Positions 16,795-25,170 are shown, counted from the stretch's first letter. The stretch is 64,000 nt of DNA from an uncultured Hungatella sp. (GCA_910585435.1 CAJUEJ010000002.1:62001-126000); one strand, 5' to 3'. Numbers and translations are program-made. Notes: a model not told the origin generated them from the letters alone.

Positions 16795-17463
16795 TTATTT
16801 TTCTTTAATATTTTTAGATACAGTGATAGCCTGGTTGTCAATATGAGCCCGCATCGTCTCTTTGGCCTCTGCCACATGGCGGTATTTGATGGCTTTTAAG
16901 ATCTCCTCATGCTCTACCAGAAGAATCTGAAGATCCGCGTCCTTAATATATTCTAAACGGTACCGGTACATCTGCTCTCTCAGATTGTTGAGAATCTGTA
17001 TCAGCCGCGGATTGTCTGTCCCCTCATAGATGACACTGTGATACTGTTCATCGCTTTCGGCGATCTCCATGGCATCCCCTGATACGATGGCTGCCGCAAA
17101 TACCTTCTGAGCCTCCTCCAGCTTCTGAATATCTTCTTCCCCCATACGCTGGCACGCCAGCTCGATGGCAAGCTCTTCGATGGAGCGCCTGACCTCCAGC
17201 ACGTCCCTCAGGCTCTTCTCGGAAATCCTGGCCACCTCGGCTCCTTTCCGCGGGATCATCAAAACCAGCCCTTCCAGCTCCAGCTTCCGGATAGCCTCCC
17301 GGATCGGTGTGCGGCTGACCCCCAGACGCTCTGCCAGCTGGATCTCCATCAGCCTTTCCCCCGGAGCCAGCTCCCCTCTTAATATAGCCTGGCGCAGTGT
17401 ATTAAATACCACATCCCGCAGAGGCAGATATTCACTCATCTTTACATTTAAATTGTATTCCAT
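16795..17463 (-). CDS. GntR-family (FadR/FCD type) transcriptional regulator
   Basis: The protein has an N-terminal winged helix (LRQAILRGELAPGERLMEIQ, then LAERLGVSRTPIREAIRKLE) and a C-terminal FCD ligand-binding domain with the usual metal-site histidines (EQYHSVIYEGTDN, EHEEILKAI, MRAHIDN). The start at 17463 follows AGAGGGG and lies 8 nt after the ispE stop, so it belongs to the ispE transcript. The ispE promoter contains TTGTATAC-type dyads like those bound by this family, so autoregulation is plausible. The ligand is unknown. Confidence 0.92.
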   Translation of the reverse strand: MEYNLNVKMSEYLPLRDVVFNTLRQAILRGELAPGERLMEIQLAERLGVSRTPIREAIRKLELEGLVLMIPRKGAEVARISEKSLRDVLEVRRSIEELAIELACQRMGEEDIQKLEEAQKVFAAAIVSGDAMEIAESDEQYHSVIYEGTDNPRLIQILNNLREQMYRYRLEYIKDADLQILLVEHEEILKAIKYRHVAEAKETMRAHIDNQAITVSKNIKEK

Positions 17464-17471
17464 ACCCCTCT

Positions 17472-18362
17472 TTAGTCCTCCACATTATAAAAGTCCGTGA
17501 GATATACCTGCTTGGCAATCTCAGATTTCTTCCCGTACCGCAGTTCTTCATATGCCCTCTCAGCATCCTTTTTGTCAGTAAACAGGCCGAAAACAGTAGG
17601 CCCGCTTCCGCTCATCAAAGAACCTAAAGCCCCATAATCTGCCATTGTATCCTTTATCTCCTGTATAACAGGGTAGGCCGGAACTGTCACCGTCTCAAGC
17701 ACATTGCCCAGTCTGCCGGCGATTCCCTGTAAATCCTTCCTTCGGATCGCCTCCGCCATTCCGTCAATATCCGGGTGCTCCCCTTTTTTCAGCCTGTCTG
17801 CATGAAGATTTCCGTACACAAATTTGGTAGACACACTGATCCCCGGTTTTGCGATGAGAACCTGGCATTGAGGTACAGGGGGAAGCCGGGTCAGGATCTC
17901 CCCGATTCCCTCTGACAGTGCTGTCCCCCGCATAATGCAGTAAGGAACATCCGCGCCGATTTTCACCCCCCGCTCCATCAGCTGTTCCCTGGTAAGCCCC
18001 AGCCCCAGCATCCTGTTAAGCCCTACCAGGACTGCGGCGGCATCGCTGCTTCCCCCGGCCATTCCTGCTGACACAGGAATGAATTTCTTCAGATTAATGT
18101 GGACGCCTCCTTCTGTCTTAAACTCCTTCATCAGAAGATCCGCCGCCCTGTAGACCAGATTGTTTTCATTATTGGGAAGATAGTACAGGTTCGTCTCCAC
18201 CGTAATCCCCGGTTTCTCCTGCAGGCTCAGCTCAATCTTGTCATATATTCCCACTGTCTGCATAATCATACGGACCTCATGGTAGCCGTCCTCCCGTTTC
18301 CGAAGTACATCTAACCCCAGATTGATCTTTCCATATGCCTTTAAGTTCAGACGCTTCGTCAT
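17472..18362 (-). CDS. ispE: 4-diphosphocytidyl-2-C-methyl-D-erythritol kinase
   Basis: IspE phosphorylates CDP-methylerythritol in the non-mevalonate isoprenoid pathway. The 296-residue GHMP kinase shows the N-terminal LKAYGKINLGLDVLRKREDG, the glycine-rich ATP loop VSAGMAGGSSDAAAVL and the C-terminal SLMSGSGPTVFGLF. It is cotranscribed with the GntR gene downstream. From memory, in Clostridioides difficile spoIIR, a GntR gene, ispE and sipL are neighbours, so this is probably an old sporulation-linked neighbourhood. Confidence 0.97.
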   Translation of the reverse strand: MTKRLNLKAYGKINLGLDVLRKREDGYHEVRMIMQTVGIYDKIELSLQEKPGITVETNLYYLPNNENNLVYRAADLLMKEFKTEGGVHINLKKFIPVSAGMAGGSSDAAAVLVGLNRMLGLGLTREQLMERGVKIGADVPYCIMRGTALSEGIGEILTRLPPVPQCQVLIAKPGISVSTKFVYGNLHADRLKKGEHPDIDGMAEAIRRKDLQGIAGRLGNVLETVTVPAYPVIQEIKDTMADYGALGSLMSGSGPTVFGLFTDKKDAERAYEELRYGKKSEIAKQVYLTDFYNVED

Positions 18363-18385
18363 ACCCTTTGTCTCCTTGGTTCAAA

Positions 18386-18431
18386 GTATATTGTATACAG
18401 TATATTATATACTGCATGTCAAAAAAATCAA
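18386..18431 (-). promoter_or_regulatory. ispE promoter overlapped by direct repeats and a perfect palindrome
   Basis: On the minus strand TTGATT (18426-18431), 16 nt, TATAAT (18404-18409). The same stretch holds two near-identical units, AGTATATTGTATAC (18386-18399) and AGTATATTATATAC (18399-18412), and a perfect 17-bp palindrome CAGTATATTATATACTG (18398-18414). These are good candidates for GntR operator half-sites. Confidence 0.55.
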
Positions 18432-18447
18432 TAGTTTTTCAAAAAAA

Positions 18448-18726
18448 TTACACGCCCTGCCCTGCAGAAGGCATACTGCAGAACGGGCGCGCTTTTATCA
18501 GCTCCCATTTTTCGCGCCTGCTTAAGCGCTTTATCTCTGCTTCCCGCCCCATAGCTTCCTGTTTGGTCTCAAAAGCCTCATAATAGACCAGTCTGACCGG
18601 CCGGCGTCCTTTTGTATATTTTGCGCCTTTTCCGGCATTGTGGGCTTTTATCCTCTGTTCTAAATGGTTCGTCCAACCACAGTAAAGAGTGCCGTCACAG
18701 CACTCTGCCATATACGTATAATTCAT
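18448..18726 (-). CDS. GIY-YIG nuclease-fold protein (UPF0213/YhbQ type)
   Basis: This 92-residue protein is a stand-alone GIY-YIG domain of the UPF0213 family: YTYMAECCDGTLYCGWTNHL at the start (the GIY-YIG strands here read TYM and YCG), an arginine in LEQRIKAHNAG, then GKGAKYTKGRRPV and a glutamate in YEAFETKQEAMGREAEIK. Members are small and their role is uncertain; DNA cleavage or repair is assumed. I chose the ATG at 18726 because GAGAGG lies 6 nt upstream; the open frame continues upstream without family similarity. Confidence 0.88.
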   Translation of the reverse strand: MNYTYMAECCDGTLYCGWTNHLEQRIKAHNAGKGAKYTKGRRPVRLVYYEAFETKQEAMGREAEIKRLSRREKWELIKARPFCSMPSAGQGV

Positions 18727-18879
18727 AGTTTCCTCTCGTGTCTGTCTATGTAAACGGCAGCAACGCTTGCAATACGTTTCTACCGCCCAGGTTTCCCTGA
18801 ATCTATCTGAAGCACCAGCTGGATGCGGACCCGGCATTGCCGATGGTAAACTGCCGATGTTCATTAAACCTTATACTGT

Positions 18880-18908
18880 ATTATATCCCACATGCCGGAT
18901 TTTGTGCA
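18880..18908 (-). promoter_or_regulatory. Possible promoter of the GIY-YIG gene
   Basis: On the minus strand TGCACA (18903-18908), 17 nt, TATAAT (18880-18885). The leader to the ATG at 18726 would be about 145 nt, in which I see no known element. Confidence 0.4.
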
Positions 18909-18950
18909 TCCACCTTTTTCCTTCTTTATATTAAAATTTTACTATATTTT

Positions 18951-20513
18951 TTATGCCTTTGCCACTTCTTTCACAAGAAGCAGCCTATCTCCCGGGTGAA
19001 TCTGATCATCTGCAAGCTCGTTGGTCTCCATCACACGGCCCATGGTGGTATGGAACCGTTTTGCAATATCCCACAGGCTGTCTCCGTGCTGGACGATGTA
19101 TCCTACGATTCCCGGAAGAGCCTGGAGCTTTTCTAAATTGAGGGGCTCCTCCCTGGCATTGACAATGACAGATTCACTGGTTGGCTGCAGCACCAGAATA
19201 TCCAGATTCAACACGGCCCGGATCTCCACCGTATCTCCGCCAGCCATGACAGCTGTCATCTGCTCCACCCCGGTATTTAACTGGTATACACTGTCCTCCT
19301 GAATTCCGGAGGCATCTGCCGTATATTGGAAGGGCAGTACAGCTGTGGATGCTTTTACAGGCTCCGTATCGTCAGATGTCATGTACAGCAGGGATACCTC
19401 CAAAACCCCGTCGATGTTCAGGGCATCCTCCCTGATATCCACGTTGTCGATTTTAATGGACGCATCGTTGTGACAGATTTGGAAAATCCGTTCCGACGGC
19501 TCCATCTGCACACGCTCGGAAATCTTACATTTTCCTGTGTTCTTAGACAGAAGGCGGTCAAAGCACACCTGGCCTTTCTGAAGCACGACCTCTCTGTCTG
19601 TTGCATAAAGATCGCTTAACAGCTCCAGAGGCTGTTCCTCATAAAGCTTCATGTCCAGCTCCAAAACAGCGTCTATCTCCAGATCCCGCATCTCACCGTC
19701 ATAATCCGGTTTTGCTTCCAGATCTTTATGTACCAGGCGAAGGGCAATAGACGGAACCATCCCTTCCACTGCTTCCGGCAAATCCACGTCCCCTGCAAAG
19801 GGAATAGACTCCTCCAGCCACTGGACGGGAGTGTTCTCTCCCTCACCGGTATAGATCAGAAAAATCGCCAATTCACCTTCCACATGGACCTGGCCGTCCA
19901 GAGGCTTTGTGGAAGCGCCCATAAGCTGCATCTGGCTCCACAGAATCTGTTCGATGCTGGGCTTGCTGCTGGACAGAGAAATGTCTTCCTTAATCCGGTA
20001 TGTATCTTTTCTTCTGACTGCAATAGCTGCCACATCTATGGTCCGTTTCAAGGTCTCCGCTGTCTCCCCGTTCATCTCCACATCCACGGCAGCCTCCCCG
20101 TCGCACAGAGCCTCCACCCTTACGTTCAGAGTGACAATGGCCTTTATGCTCAGTTTGCGGGAGTTGATCATTCCTGCCGTCAGATCCTCTATCTCCCAGG
20201 ACACGCTGATATCGTCCCTTTCTCCCAGCTCCGGCACATTTACCGGCTCCTCCAGGGGTATGCTTCCGGCCAGGGTCTGCAAGCCGCCTTCTGCCTTCCG
20301 GTACAATACCTGAAAGGCCAGCTTTCCTTTAATCAGCACTCGTTCTCCCTGATTCTTCACCGATTCTATCACCATATCTCCGGAGCTTAAAATCACCTGT
20401 GCCATATCATCCATCGTATCCGGAACAATAAAATCGTCATCCATAGTCACCTGCGTAGAGGTACTGCTTTTAAAACGATTCATGCGTATATTTTTCTTTA
20501 CCAGTTCCATCAT
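18951..20513 (-). CDS. sipL: Spore coat/cortex morphogenesis protein SipL (DUF3794 + LysM)
   Basis: The 520-residue protein has repeated DUF3794 (SPOCS) domains and a C-terminal LysM domain (GYIVQHGDSLWDIAKRFHTT, residues about 463-515). This is the layout of SipL, which in Clostridioides difficile binds the coat ATPase SpoIVA through its LysM domain and is needed for coat localisation on the forespore. The start follows CAGGAGG; two adjacent ATGs (20513 and 20510) are possible. It should be expressed in the mother cell under sigma-E, but I did not find a clear sigma-E promoter. Confidence 0.88.
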   Translation of the reverse strand: MMELVKKNIRMNRFKSSTSTQVTMDDDFIVPDTMDDMAQVILSSGDMVIESVKNQGERVLIKGKLAFQVLYRKAEGGLQTLAGSIPLEEPVNVPELGERDDISVSWEIEDLTAGMINSRKLSIKAIVTLNVRVEALCDGEAAVDVEMNGETAETLKRTIDVAAIAVRRKDTYRIKEDISLSSSKPSIEQILWSQMQLMGASTKPLDGQVHVEGELAIFLIYTGEGENTPVQWLEESIPFAGDVDLPEAVEGMVPSIALRLVHKDLEAKPDYDGEMRDLEIDAVLELDMKLYEEQPLELLSDLYATDREVVLQKGQVCFDRLLSKNTGKCKISERVQMEPSERIFQICHNDASIKIDNVDIREDALNIDGVLEVSLLYMTSDDTEPVKASTAVLPFQYTADASGIQEDSVYQLNTGVEQMTAVMAGGDTVEIRAVLNLDILVLQPTSESVIVNAREEPLNLEKLQALPGIVGYIVQHGDSLWDIAKRFHTTMGRVMETNELADDQIHPGDRLLLVKEVAKA

Positions 20514-20655
20514 GGTTAATACATCCTCCTGTCTGTCTTTAGTGTCCTGTCTGGTTTACTTTCAGCTAAATATATCCAGGCAAGACACCGGCAGCCTTTT
20601 ATGACAATGTATGTATATTTCCCCCTGTTTATACCGGCAATTTTAGAAAACCTTA

Positions 20656-20684
20656 TTGACAATTTCATATTTTATTCATAAATT
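20656..20684 (+). promoter_or_regulatory. Promoter of the tandem recombinase genes
   Basis: TTGACA (20656-20661), 17 nt, TAAATT (20679-20684), in an A/T-rich region upstream of the first recombinase. The leader would be about 60 nt and would include the dyad at 20689-20716. Confidence 0.6.
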
Positions 20685-20688
20685 ATTG

Positions 20689-20716
20689 ATAATATTGTGG
20701 TTTATTTCAATATTAT
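20689..20716. repeat. 28-bp dyad with 9-bp perfect arms upstream of recombinase 1
   Basis: ATAATATTG (20689-20697) and CAATATTAT (20708-20716) are separated by 10 bp. This arm-spacer-arm geometry resembles a tyrosine-recombinase core site, but it could equally be an operator or an RNA hairpin in the leader. No second copy was seen in the window. Confidence 0.45.
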
Positions 20717-20750
20717 ACCAACAAATTTATACAAAAGAGGATGATGAACA

Positions 20751-21587
20751 ATGAAAACAGAAAACAATTCCAGCGTGGAAGCCATTTTACAGGATTTCCG
20801 GACATATATGGAATATCGCGATATGTCGGAAAATACCATTCATGCCTACCTGTATGGGGCGGAGCAGTTCCTTACCATGTACGGCGCAATCAGCCATGAC
20901 AACCTGATGCTCTATAAATGTTATCTGGTGGAGCATTACAAGCCCCAGACCGTGAATCAGAGAATACGGGCAGTAAACTGCCTCCTGGAATCCCTTCACC
21001 TTTCCGCCTCCCGCATTCTCATGATCCGGGTTCAGCAGAAGCCGTTTCTGGAAAATGTTATCAGCCAGGCTGATTACGAGTACCTGAAAAAATGTCTCAT
21101 ACGGGACGGCAATCTGCTCTATTATTTTGTCATCCGCATCATGTCAACTACAGGAATGCGTATCAGTGAGCTGGTTCAGATTCAGGCGGAGGACGTGAAG
21201 CGGGGGCATATGGATATCTACTCTAAGGATAATAAAATCCGGCGCATCTATATCCCTAAAAAAGTCCGCAAAGACTGTCTGAACTGGCTGAAAAATATTC
21301 CCCGAACCTCCGGATATATATTTTTAAACCGGTATGGAGACCGGCTTACACCAGCCGGGATCCGGGGACAGCTAAAAAAATTCACCGTATTGTATGGTCT
21401 GGATCCATCTGTAGTCTATCCCCACTCCTTCCGACATTTATTTGCCAAAAACTTCCTGAAGGCCCATGGAGACATCAGTATGCTCTCTGATATCCTGGGA
21501 CATGAAAGTATTGAAACCACCCGGATTTACCTGCAAAGAAGCAGTGCCGAGCAAAAAAGAATCATAAACCAGGTGGTAAACTGGTAG
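20751..21587 (+). CDS. Tyrosine recombinase, first of a tandem pair
   Basis: This 278-residue protein has an N-terminal SAM-like core-binding domain (residues about 10-95) and a C-terminal catalytic domain with all active-site residues: Arg in TTGMRISELV, Lys in YSKDNKIRRIYIPK, His-x-x-Arg in YPHSFRHLFAKN, His in LGHESIETT and the nucleophile Tyr in RIYLQ. It resembles XerC/XerD but is short and paired with a homologue, a pattern known for site-specific invertases in Clostridia. It is not next to phage or conjugative genes. Its target site is unknown. Confidence 0.9.
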   Translation: MKTENNSSVEAILQDFRTYMEYRDMSENTIHAYLYGAEQFLTMYGAISHDNLMLYKCYLVEHYKPQTVNQRIRAVNCLLESLHLSASRILMIRVQQKPFLENVISQADYEYLKKCLIRDGNLLYYFVIRIMSTTGMRISELVQIQAEDVKRGHMDIYSKDNKIRRIYIPKKVRKDCLNWLKNIPRTSGYIFLNRYGDRLTPAGIRGQLKKFTVLYGLDPSVVYPHSFRHLFAKNFLKAHGDISMLSDILGHESIETTRIYLQRSSAEQKRIINQVVNW

Positions 21588-21599
21588 GTTTATAACCTA
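21585..21599. repeat. Perfect 15-bp palindrome between the recombinase genes
   Basis: TAGGTT-TAT-AACCTA begins with the stop codon of recombinase 1. The arms are 6 bp. It may be a binding site or chance. Confidence 0.35.
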
Positions 21600-21644
21600 T
21601 ACTATGTTTCCTGTTTTTGGAGAATCGAAAGGATTTGCTGACAT

Positions 21645-22490
21645 ATGAAAAAAAAGGATCAATTAAGTGATTTCCAGGAATATCTCAGAAATAAAAATTT
21701 AGCGCCTAACACAATCAGTACCTATTCCAGCAGCGTGCGTCTGTTCCTCAGCATGTATCAGGAGGTCTCTCTGAAAAATCTGAAAAAATACCGGGGGCTG
21801 TTGATCTCCCGCTACAAACCGGCCACTGTCAACCAGAGAATCCATGCTATCAACAATTACATACGTTTTCTCACTGAAACCAGGGAAGAGGAATTTCTCT
21901 TTCTGAAAAACTACCGGCTGTCCACAATAAAAATCCAGCAAAAAAATTTTCAGGATGATACCATCTCAAACGAAGATTATGAGCTGTTAAAATGCCGCCT
22001 GAAAGCAGACGGCAATGATTTCTGGTATTTTGTTGTCCATTTTCTGGCTGCTACAGGCGTCCGGGTCAGCGAGCTGACTAAAATAAAGGTAGAGCATCTC
22101 TCCCACGGCTATCTGGATCTGTATTCCAAGGGCGGCAAAATCAGGCGGATCTATATCCCTGATTTTCTCTGTGAAGAAGCGCTGGAATGGTGCTGCCGCC
22201 GGGAACTGAGAAGCGGCTTTTTATTTTTAAACAGAAGGGGGAAGCCTATCTCCCCCAGGGGAATACACAGCCAGTTAAAGCACTATGCCCTGCAATACGG
22301 AATCAATCCCGACACTGTCTATCCCCATTCCTTCCGCCACAGGTTTGCCAAAAATTTTCTGGCACGTTTTAATGATATCGCCCTTTTGGCTGACCTGATG
22401 GGACATGGCAGCATCGAGACCACCCGGATTTATCTGACCTGCTCCAGCAAGGAACAGCAGAAGCTGCTGGACAAGATAATCACCTGGTAG
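21645..22490 (+). CDS. Tyrosine recombinase, second of a tandem pair
   Basis: This 281-residue homologue of the previous gene has the same layout and complete active site: Arg in TGVRVSELTKI, Lys in YSKGGKIRRIYIP, YPHSFRHRFAKN, MGHGSIETT and RIYLT. Similarity between the two proteins runs end to end, suggesting tandem duplication and divergence, perhaps a heterotetramer like XerC/XerD. The spacer of 57 nt has only a weak AAAGGA-type site before the ATG. Its last 11 nt overlap the end of the convergent cysE gene. Confidence 0.9.
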   Translation: MKKKDQLSDFQEYLRNKNLAPNTISTYSSSVRLFLSMYQEVSLKNLKKYRGLLISRYKPATVNQRIHAINNYIRFLTETREEEFLFLKNYRLSTIKIQQKNFQDDTISNEDYELLKCRLKADGNDFWYFVVHFLAATGVRVSELTKIKVEHLSHGYLDLYSKGGKIRRIYIPDFLCEEALEWCCRRELRSGFLFLNRRGKPISPRGIHSQLKHYALQYGINPDTVYPHSFRHRFAKNFLARFNDIALLADLMGHGSIETTRIYLTCSSKEQQKLLDKIITW

Positions 22491-23136
22491 GCTCCGGGCC
22501 GTCCTCCAGCTTTTGTTTCAGCTCCTCAAGCTGCTGCTCCAGTTCCTTTACCCGCTCCTCCATCCTGCAGTAGTGTTCCATGGACACTGTCTTTTTCTCC
22601 TCCTTTGGAAGAGGCACACCGTTTTTCTTTACCGGACGGGCGGGAATCCCTACGGCAGTGATATTGTCCTCCAGCGGCTTTAAAAGGACTGCATTGGCGG
22701 CAACCGTACAGTTGTCTCCCACCTCAAAGGATCCGAGAATTTTTGCCCCGGCTCCCACAGTCACATTGTTTCCCAAAGTCGGGTGGCGTTTCCCCTTCTG
22801 GGTGCCTACGCCACCCAAGGTGACTCCCTGGTAGATGGTGCAGTTGTCTCCAACTACTGTGGTCTCTCCGATAACCACACCGCATCCATGGTCGATTAAA
22901 ATCCCATGGCCCATCTGCGCCCCGGGATGAATCTCGATCAGCGTAAAGAAGCGGGCCAGCTGGGAGATCAGTCTGGCAATAAAAAACAGGCGGTGTTTGT
23001 AGAACCAGTGGGCAAACCGATGCCATATCAATGCATGAACCCCCTGGTATAAAAGAAGTACCTCCAAAGCATTCCGTGCTGCCGGATCTCTCTCCTGCAC
23101 GGCTTTTACATCCATCCAAATATCTTTAAAAATCAT
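22480..23136 (-). CDS. cysE: Serine O-acetyltransferase
   Basis: CysE transfers acetyl from acetyl-CoA to L-serine, the first step of cysteine synthesis. The left-handed beta-helix is evident in hexapeptide repeats (IDHGCGVVIGETTVVGDNCT, then YQGVTLGG, HPTLGNNVTVGAGAKILG). The catalytic His sits in EIHPGAQMGHG and the C-terminal VGIPARPV is typical. The protein ends in a Glu/Lys-rich coiled coil of about 35 residues, longer than in many homologues. A TATACT with upstream TGC (extended -10) lies about 55 nt upstream. I looked for a T-box leader and found none; the leader is too short. Confidence 0.95.
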   Translation of the reverse strand: MIFKDIWMDVKAVQERDPAARNALEVLLLYQGVHALIWHRFAHWFYKHRLFFIARLISQLARFFTLIEIHPGAQMGHGILIDHGCGVVIGETTVVGDNCTIYQGVTLGGVGTQKGKRHPTLGNNVTVGAGAKILGSFEVGDNCTVAANAVLLKPLEDNITAVGIPARPVKKNGVPLPKEEKKTVSMEHYCRMEERVKELEQQLEELKQKLEDGPEPTR

Positions 23137-23232
23137 ATCTCTTCCCTCATCGCTATATATGAAAGCCTACAGACAAACCTTGTCGCTACAAAACTTTATT
23201 AGTATAGCATATGTTGAAAGAATAAAAAAGGA

Positions 23233-23664
23233 TTATTTAAAAATCACCGGATTTTCCAGCAGCTCTGTGCGGATGATAATAGTTGGATAGGAGGTCTCCG
23301 GCGCCACGGCTTCTTCCTTGCCAGGCCCCATAAGCTCTGTATCCAGCACAATGGCATTGTCTGTCAGATAAAGCTCCTCCACCTGAATGCTGTATCCGCC
23401 TGTCTGCTGAGAACCGTATCCCACCGCAATGTAAAGGTTCTGTTCATCTGTAAAGGTCATCTTAAAGGGTTGTGTCCGTTTCTCCGCCAGGATAGTCTTA
23501 AGCTGCTGCGGAACGTCATTTTCCCCCAGCACCGTAAACTCCAGATCCCTGACCTTTTCCCCGTCCTCTTTCTTCACGTTACAGCCGGACAGAAAAAGCA
23601 GCAGCATAACAGAAAGAAGCAGATATATGGGGTGTCTGACTTTCCTTTCCAAATAATGTCTCAT
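23233..23664 (-). CDS. Lipoprotein with PrcB-like domain
   Basis: The N-terminus has a signal sequence with lipobox LSGC near residue 28, so the protein is expected to be lipid-anchored outside the membrane. The rest (residues about 40-143) resembles the PrcB C-terminal domain (YIAVGYGSQQTGGYSIQVEE, and a C-terminal PTIIIRTEL strand). In Treponema PrcB helps assemble the dentilisin protease; the role here is unknown. It begins 5 nt after the spoIIID stop, which suggests sporulation-time expression from the spoIIID promoter. Confidence 0.75.
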   Translation of the reverse strand: MRHYLERKVRHPIYLLLSVMLLLFLSGCNVKKEDGEKVRDLEFTVLGENDVPQQLKTILAEKRTQPFKMTFTDEQNLYIAVGYGSQQTGGYSIQVEELYLTDNAIVLDTELMGPGKEEAVAPETSYPTIIIRTELLENPVIFK

Positions 23665-23669
23665 AAAGC

Positions 23670-23945
23670 TTATTCATCCTCCTTGCTGCATATGGCCAGC
23701 CGTTGCTGATATTTCTCTTTTGTGGCCAGCCCGCCGCGAATGTGGCGCTCGGATTTGTTGATATCCAAAACCACCCTGGTGCGGGACGCTAAAGATGGGT
23801 TGATGTGCTCGAGACGTTCTGTTACATCTTTATGTACCGTCGATTTACTGATCCCAAACTTTTTCGCAGTCTGCCGCACCGTGGCATTGTGGTCTATGAT
23901 ATAATTTGCAATGGCCACCGCACGTTCCTCGATATATTCCTTCAA
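23670..23945 (-). CDS. spoIIID: Stage III sporulation protein D
   Basis: SpoIIID is a small mother-cell DNA-binding protein that turns sigma-E genes on or off. The 91-residue sequence carries the classic helix-turn-helix IDHNATVRQTAKKFGISKST followed by VHKDVTERL, and the RTRVVLDINKSERHIRGG segment with the second DNA-contact helix. The start is a TTG (23945) with GGGGG 7 nt upstream. A CATATGAT at about 85 nt upstream weakly resembles a sigma-E -10 box. Confidence 0.96.
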   Translation of the reverse strand: MKEYIEERAVAIANYIIDHNATVRQTAKKFGISKSTVHKDVTERLEHINPSLASRTRVVLDINKSERHIRGGLATKEKYQQRLAICSKEDE

Positions 23946-24018
23946 GGTTTTCCCCCTGGAAATGTTTTTTACATCATATGCAAAGGCCGGATAATTTAGT
24001 CCTTCTGATAAAAAACAG

Positions 24019-24047
24019 TTGTTTTAATCTCAGAATTGTCCTACAAT
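24019..24047 (+). promoter_or_regulatory. Promoter of the hydrolase gene
   Basis: TTGTTT (24019-24024), 17 nt, TACAAT (24042-24047). The start codon is about 50 nt downstream. Confidence 0.6.
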
Positions 24048-24099
24048 AATTACTATCATATGCCCTTGTCCACCAGGGGCAGGAAAGGAAGAACAGACA

Positions 24100-25170
24100 A
24101 TGCAGACAGAGTTTATTACCCTGAATCCAAAGAGAAACGTGACCTTGGCTGCCTATATTCAGGAGGTCAAAGGTGATTTCCGCTATATTTCCAAAAGACC
24201 GGCAATCCTGATCCTTCCCGGAGGCGGATACCAGTACTGTACCAACCGGGAGGCGGATCCGGTAGCCATGGCTTATCTGAAGGCAGGATACCAGGTCTTT
24301 ATTCTTAAATATTCCGTAAAAGAAAATGCCAAATGGCCCAATCCTCTGGAGGATTATGAGCAGGCCATGGAGCTGATCCGTTCCAATGATGAAAAATGGC
24401 ATCTGTATAAAGACAAAGTGGCTGTGATCGGCTTCTCCGCCGGAGGGCATCTGGCAGGCTGTGCGGCCACCATGGCAAAGAATAAGCCGGATGCCGCCAT
24501 TTTAGGATATGCTGTTACCAAGGAGGATCTGATTCACCAATGCGAGGTAACCGCGCCGGATGTAGTATCTGCCGTAGATTACCATACCAGCCCCTGCTTT
24601 TTATTCGCCACCCGCACGGACCAGGTAGTGCCTGTGATCAATACCATTGAATTTACACAGGCTCTTGTAAAGTATGATATTTCCTTTGAAAGCCATATCT
24701 ATGCATACGGGCCTCACGGATTCTCCACAGGCGATACTTCCGTACAGCACCGGGACACCTTCCTGTGCAGCCGGGCGCCTCATTGGGTGGAAGACAGCAT
24801 TGAATGGTTAAAGGATATGTTTGGAGACTTTGATCAGGATGCCATGACAGAGCCTGCGTGCAAAAAGCATGTAACCAGCGATTATGACCCCATGCTTTCC
24901 ATCCAGTGTACCTTTGGATATCTGAGAAGCTGTGCAAATGCCCGGGAAATCATGGCCCCGTTCATAGCATGGCTGGATGAACACAGAGAAGAGGTGGCAC
25001 GGCATATCGGCCCGGCCGCCTATGAGAGAACGTGCAAATACGGGATGGAGGGCCTGTATCAGCTGGCTGACAGCCGGACCTTCCAGGAGGTTTTAAGCAA
25101 CACAAACTTTTCCCAGGAAGAAATCCACCGGATAGACACCTGCCTGAAGCAGCTTCCCAATATCCGTTAA
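24100..25170 (+). CDS. Alpha/beta hydrolase, acetyl-esterase (BD-FAE) type
   Basis: The N-terminal 240 residues are an alpha/beta hydrolase: oxyanion region PAILILPGGGYQYC, nucleophile elbow GFSAGGH (Ser near residue 115), an acidic residue in FATRTDQVVP and the catalytic His in YGPHGFS. This resembles small acetyl-xylan or feruloyl esterases and related peptidases. The last 100 residues form an extra helical domain that I do not recognise. It is monocistronic, with GGAAAGGAAG before the ATG and a strong terminator after it. The substrate is unknown; deacetylation of plant glycans is a guess. Confidence 0.82.
   Translation: MQTEFITLNPKRNVTLAAYIQEVKGDFRYISKRPAILILPGGGYQYCTNREADPVAMAYLKAGYQVFILKYSVKENAKWPNPLEDYEQAMELIRSNDEKWHLYKDKVAVIGFSAGGHLAGCAATMAKNKPDAAILGYAVTKEDLIHQCEVTAPDVVSAVDYHTSPCFLFATRTDQVVPVINTIEFTQALVKYDISFESHIYAYGPHGFSTGDTSVQHRDTFLCSRAPHWVEDSIEWLKDMFGDFDQDAMTEPACKKHVTSDYDPMLSIQCTFGYLRSCANAREIMAPFIAWLDEHREEVARHIGPAAYERTCKYGMEGLYQLADSRTFQEVLSNTNFSQEEIHRIDTCLKQLPNIR

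Noticed and set aside
20514..20750. Invertible promoter upstream of the recombinases
   Set aside because: Only one closely spaced dyad was found; there is no pair of inverted sites flanking the promoter.
23137..23232. T-box leader before cysE
   Set aside because: The region is under 100 nt and lacks the conserved T-box sequence and antiterminator.
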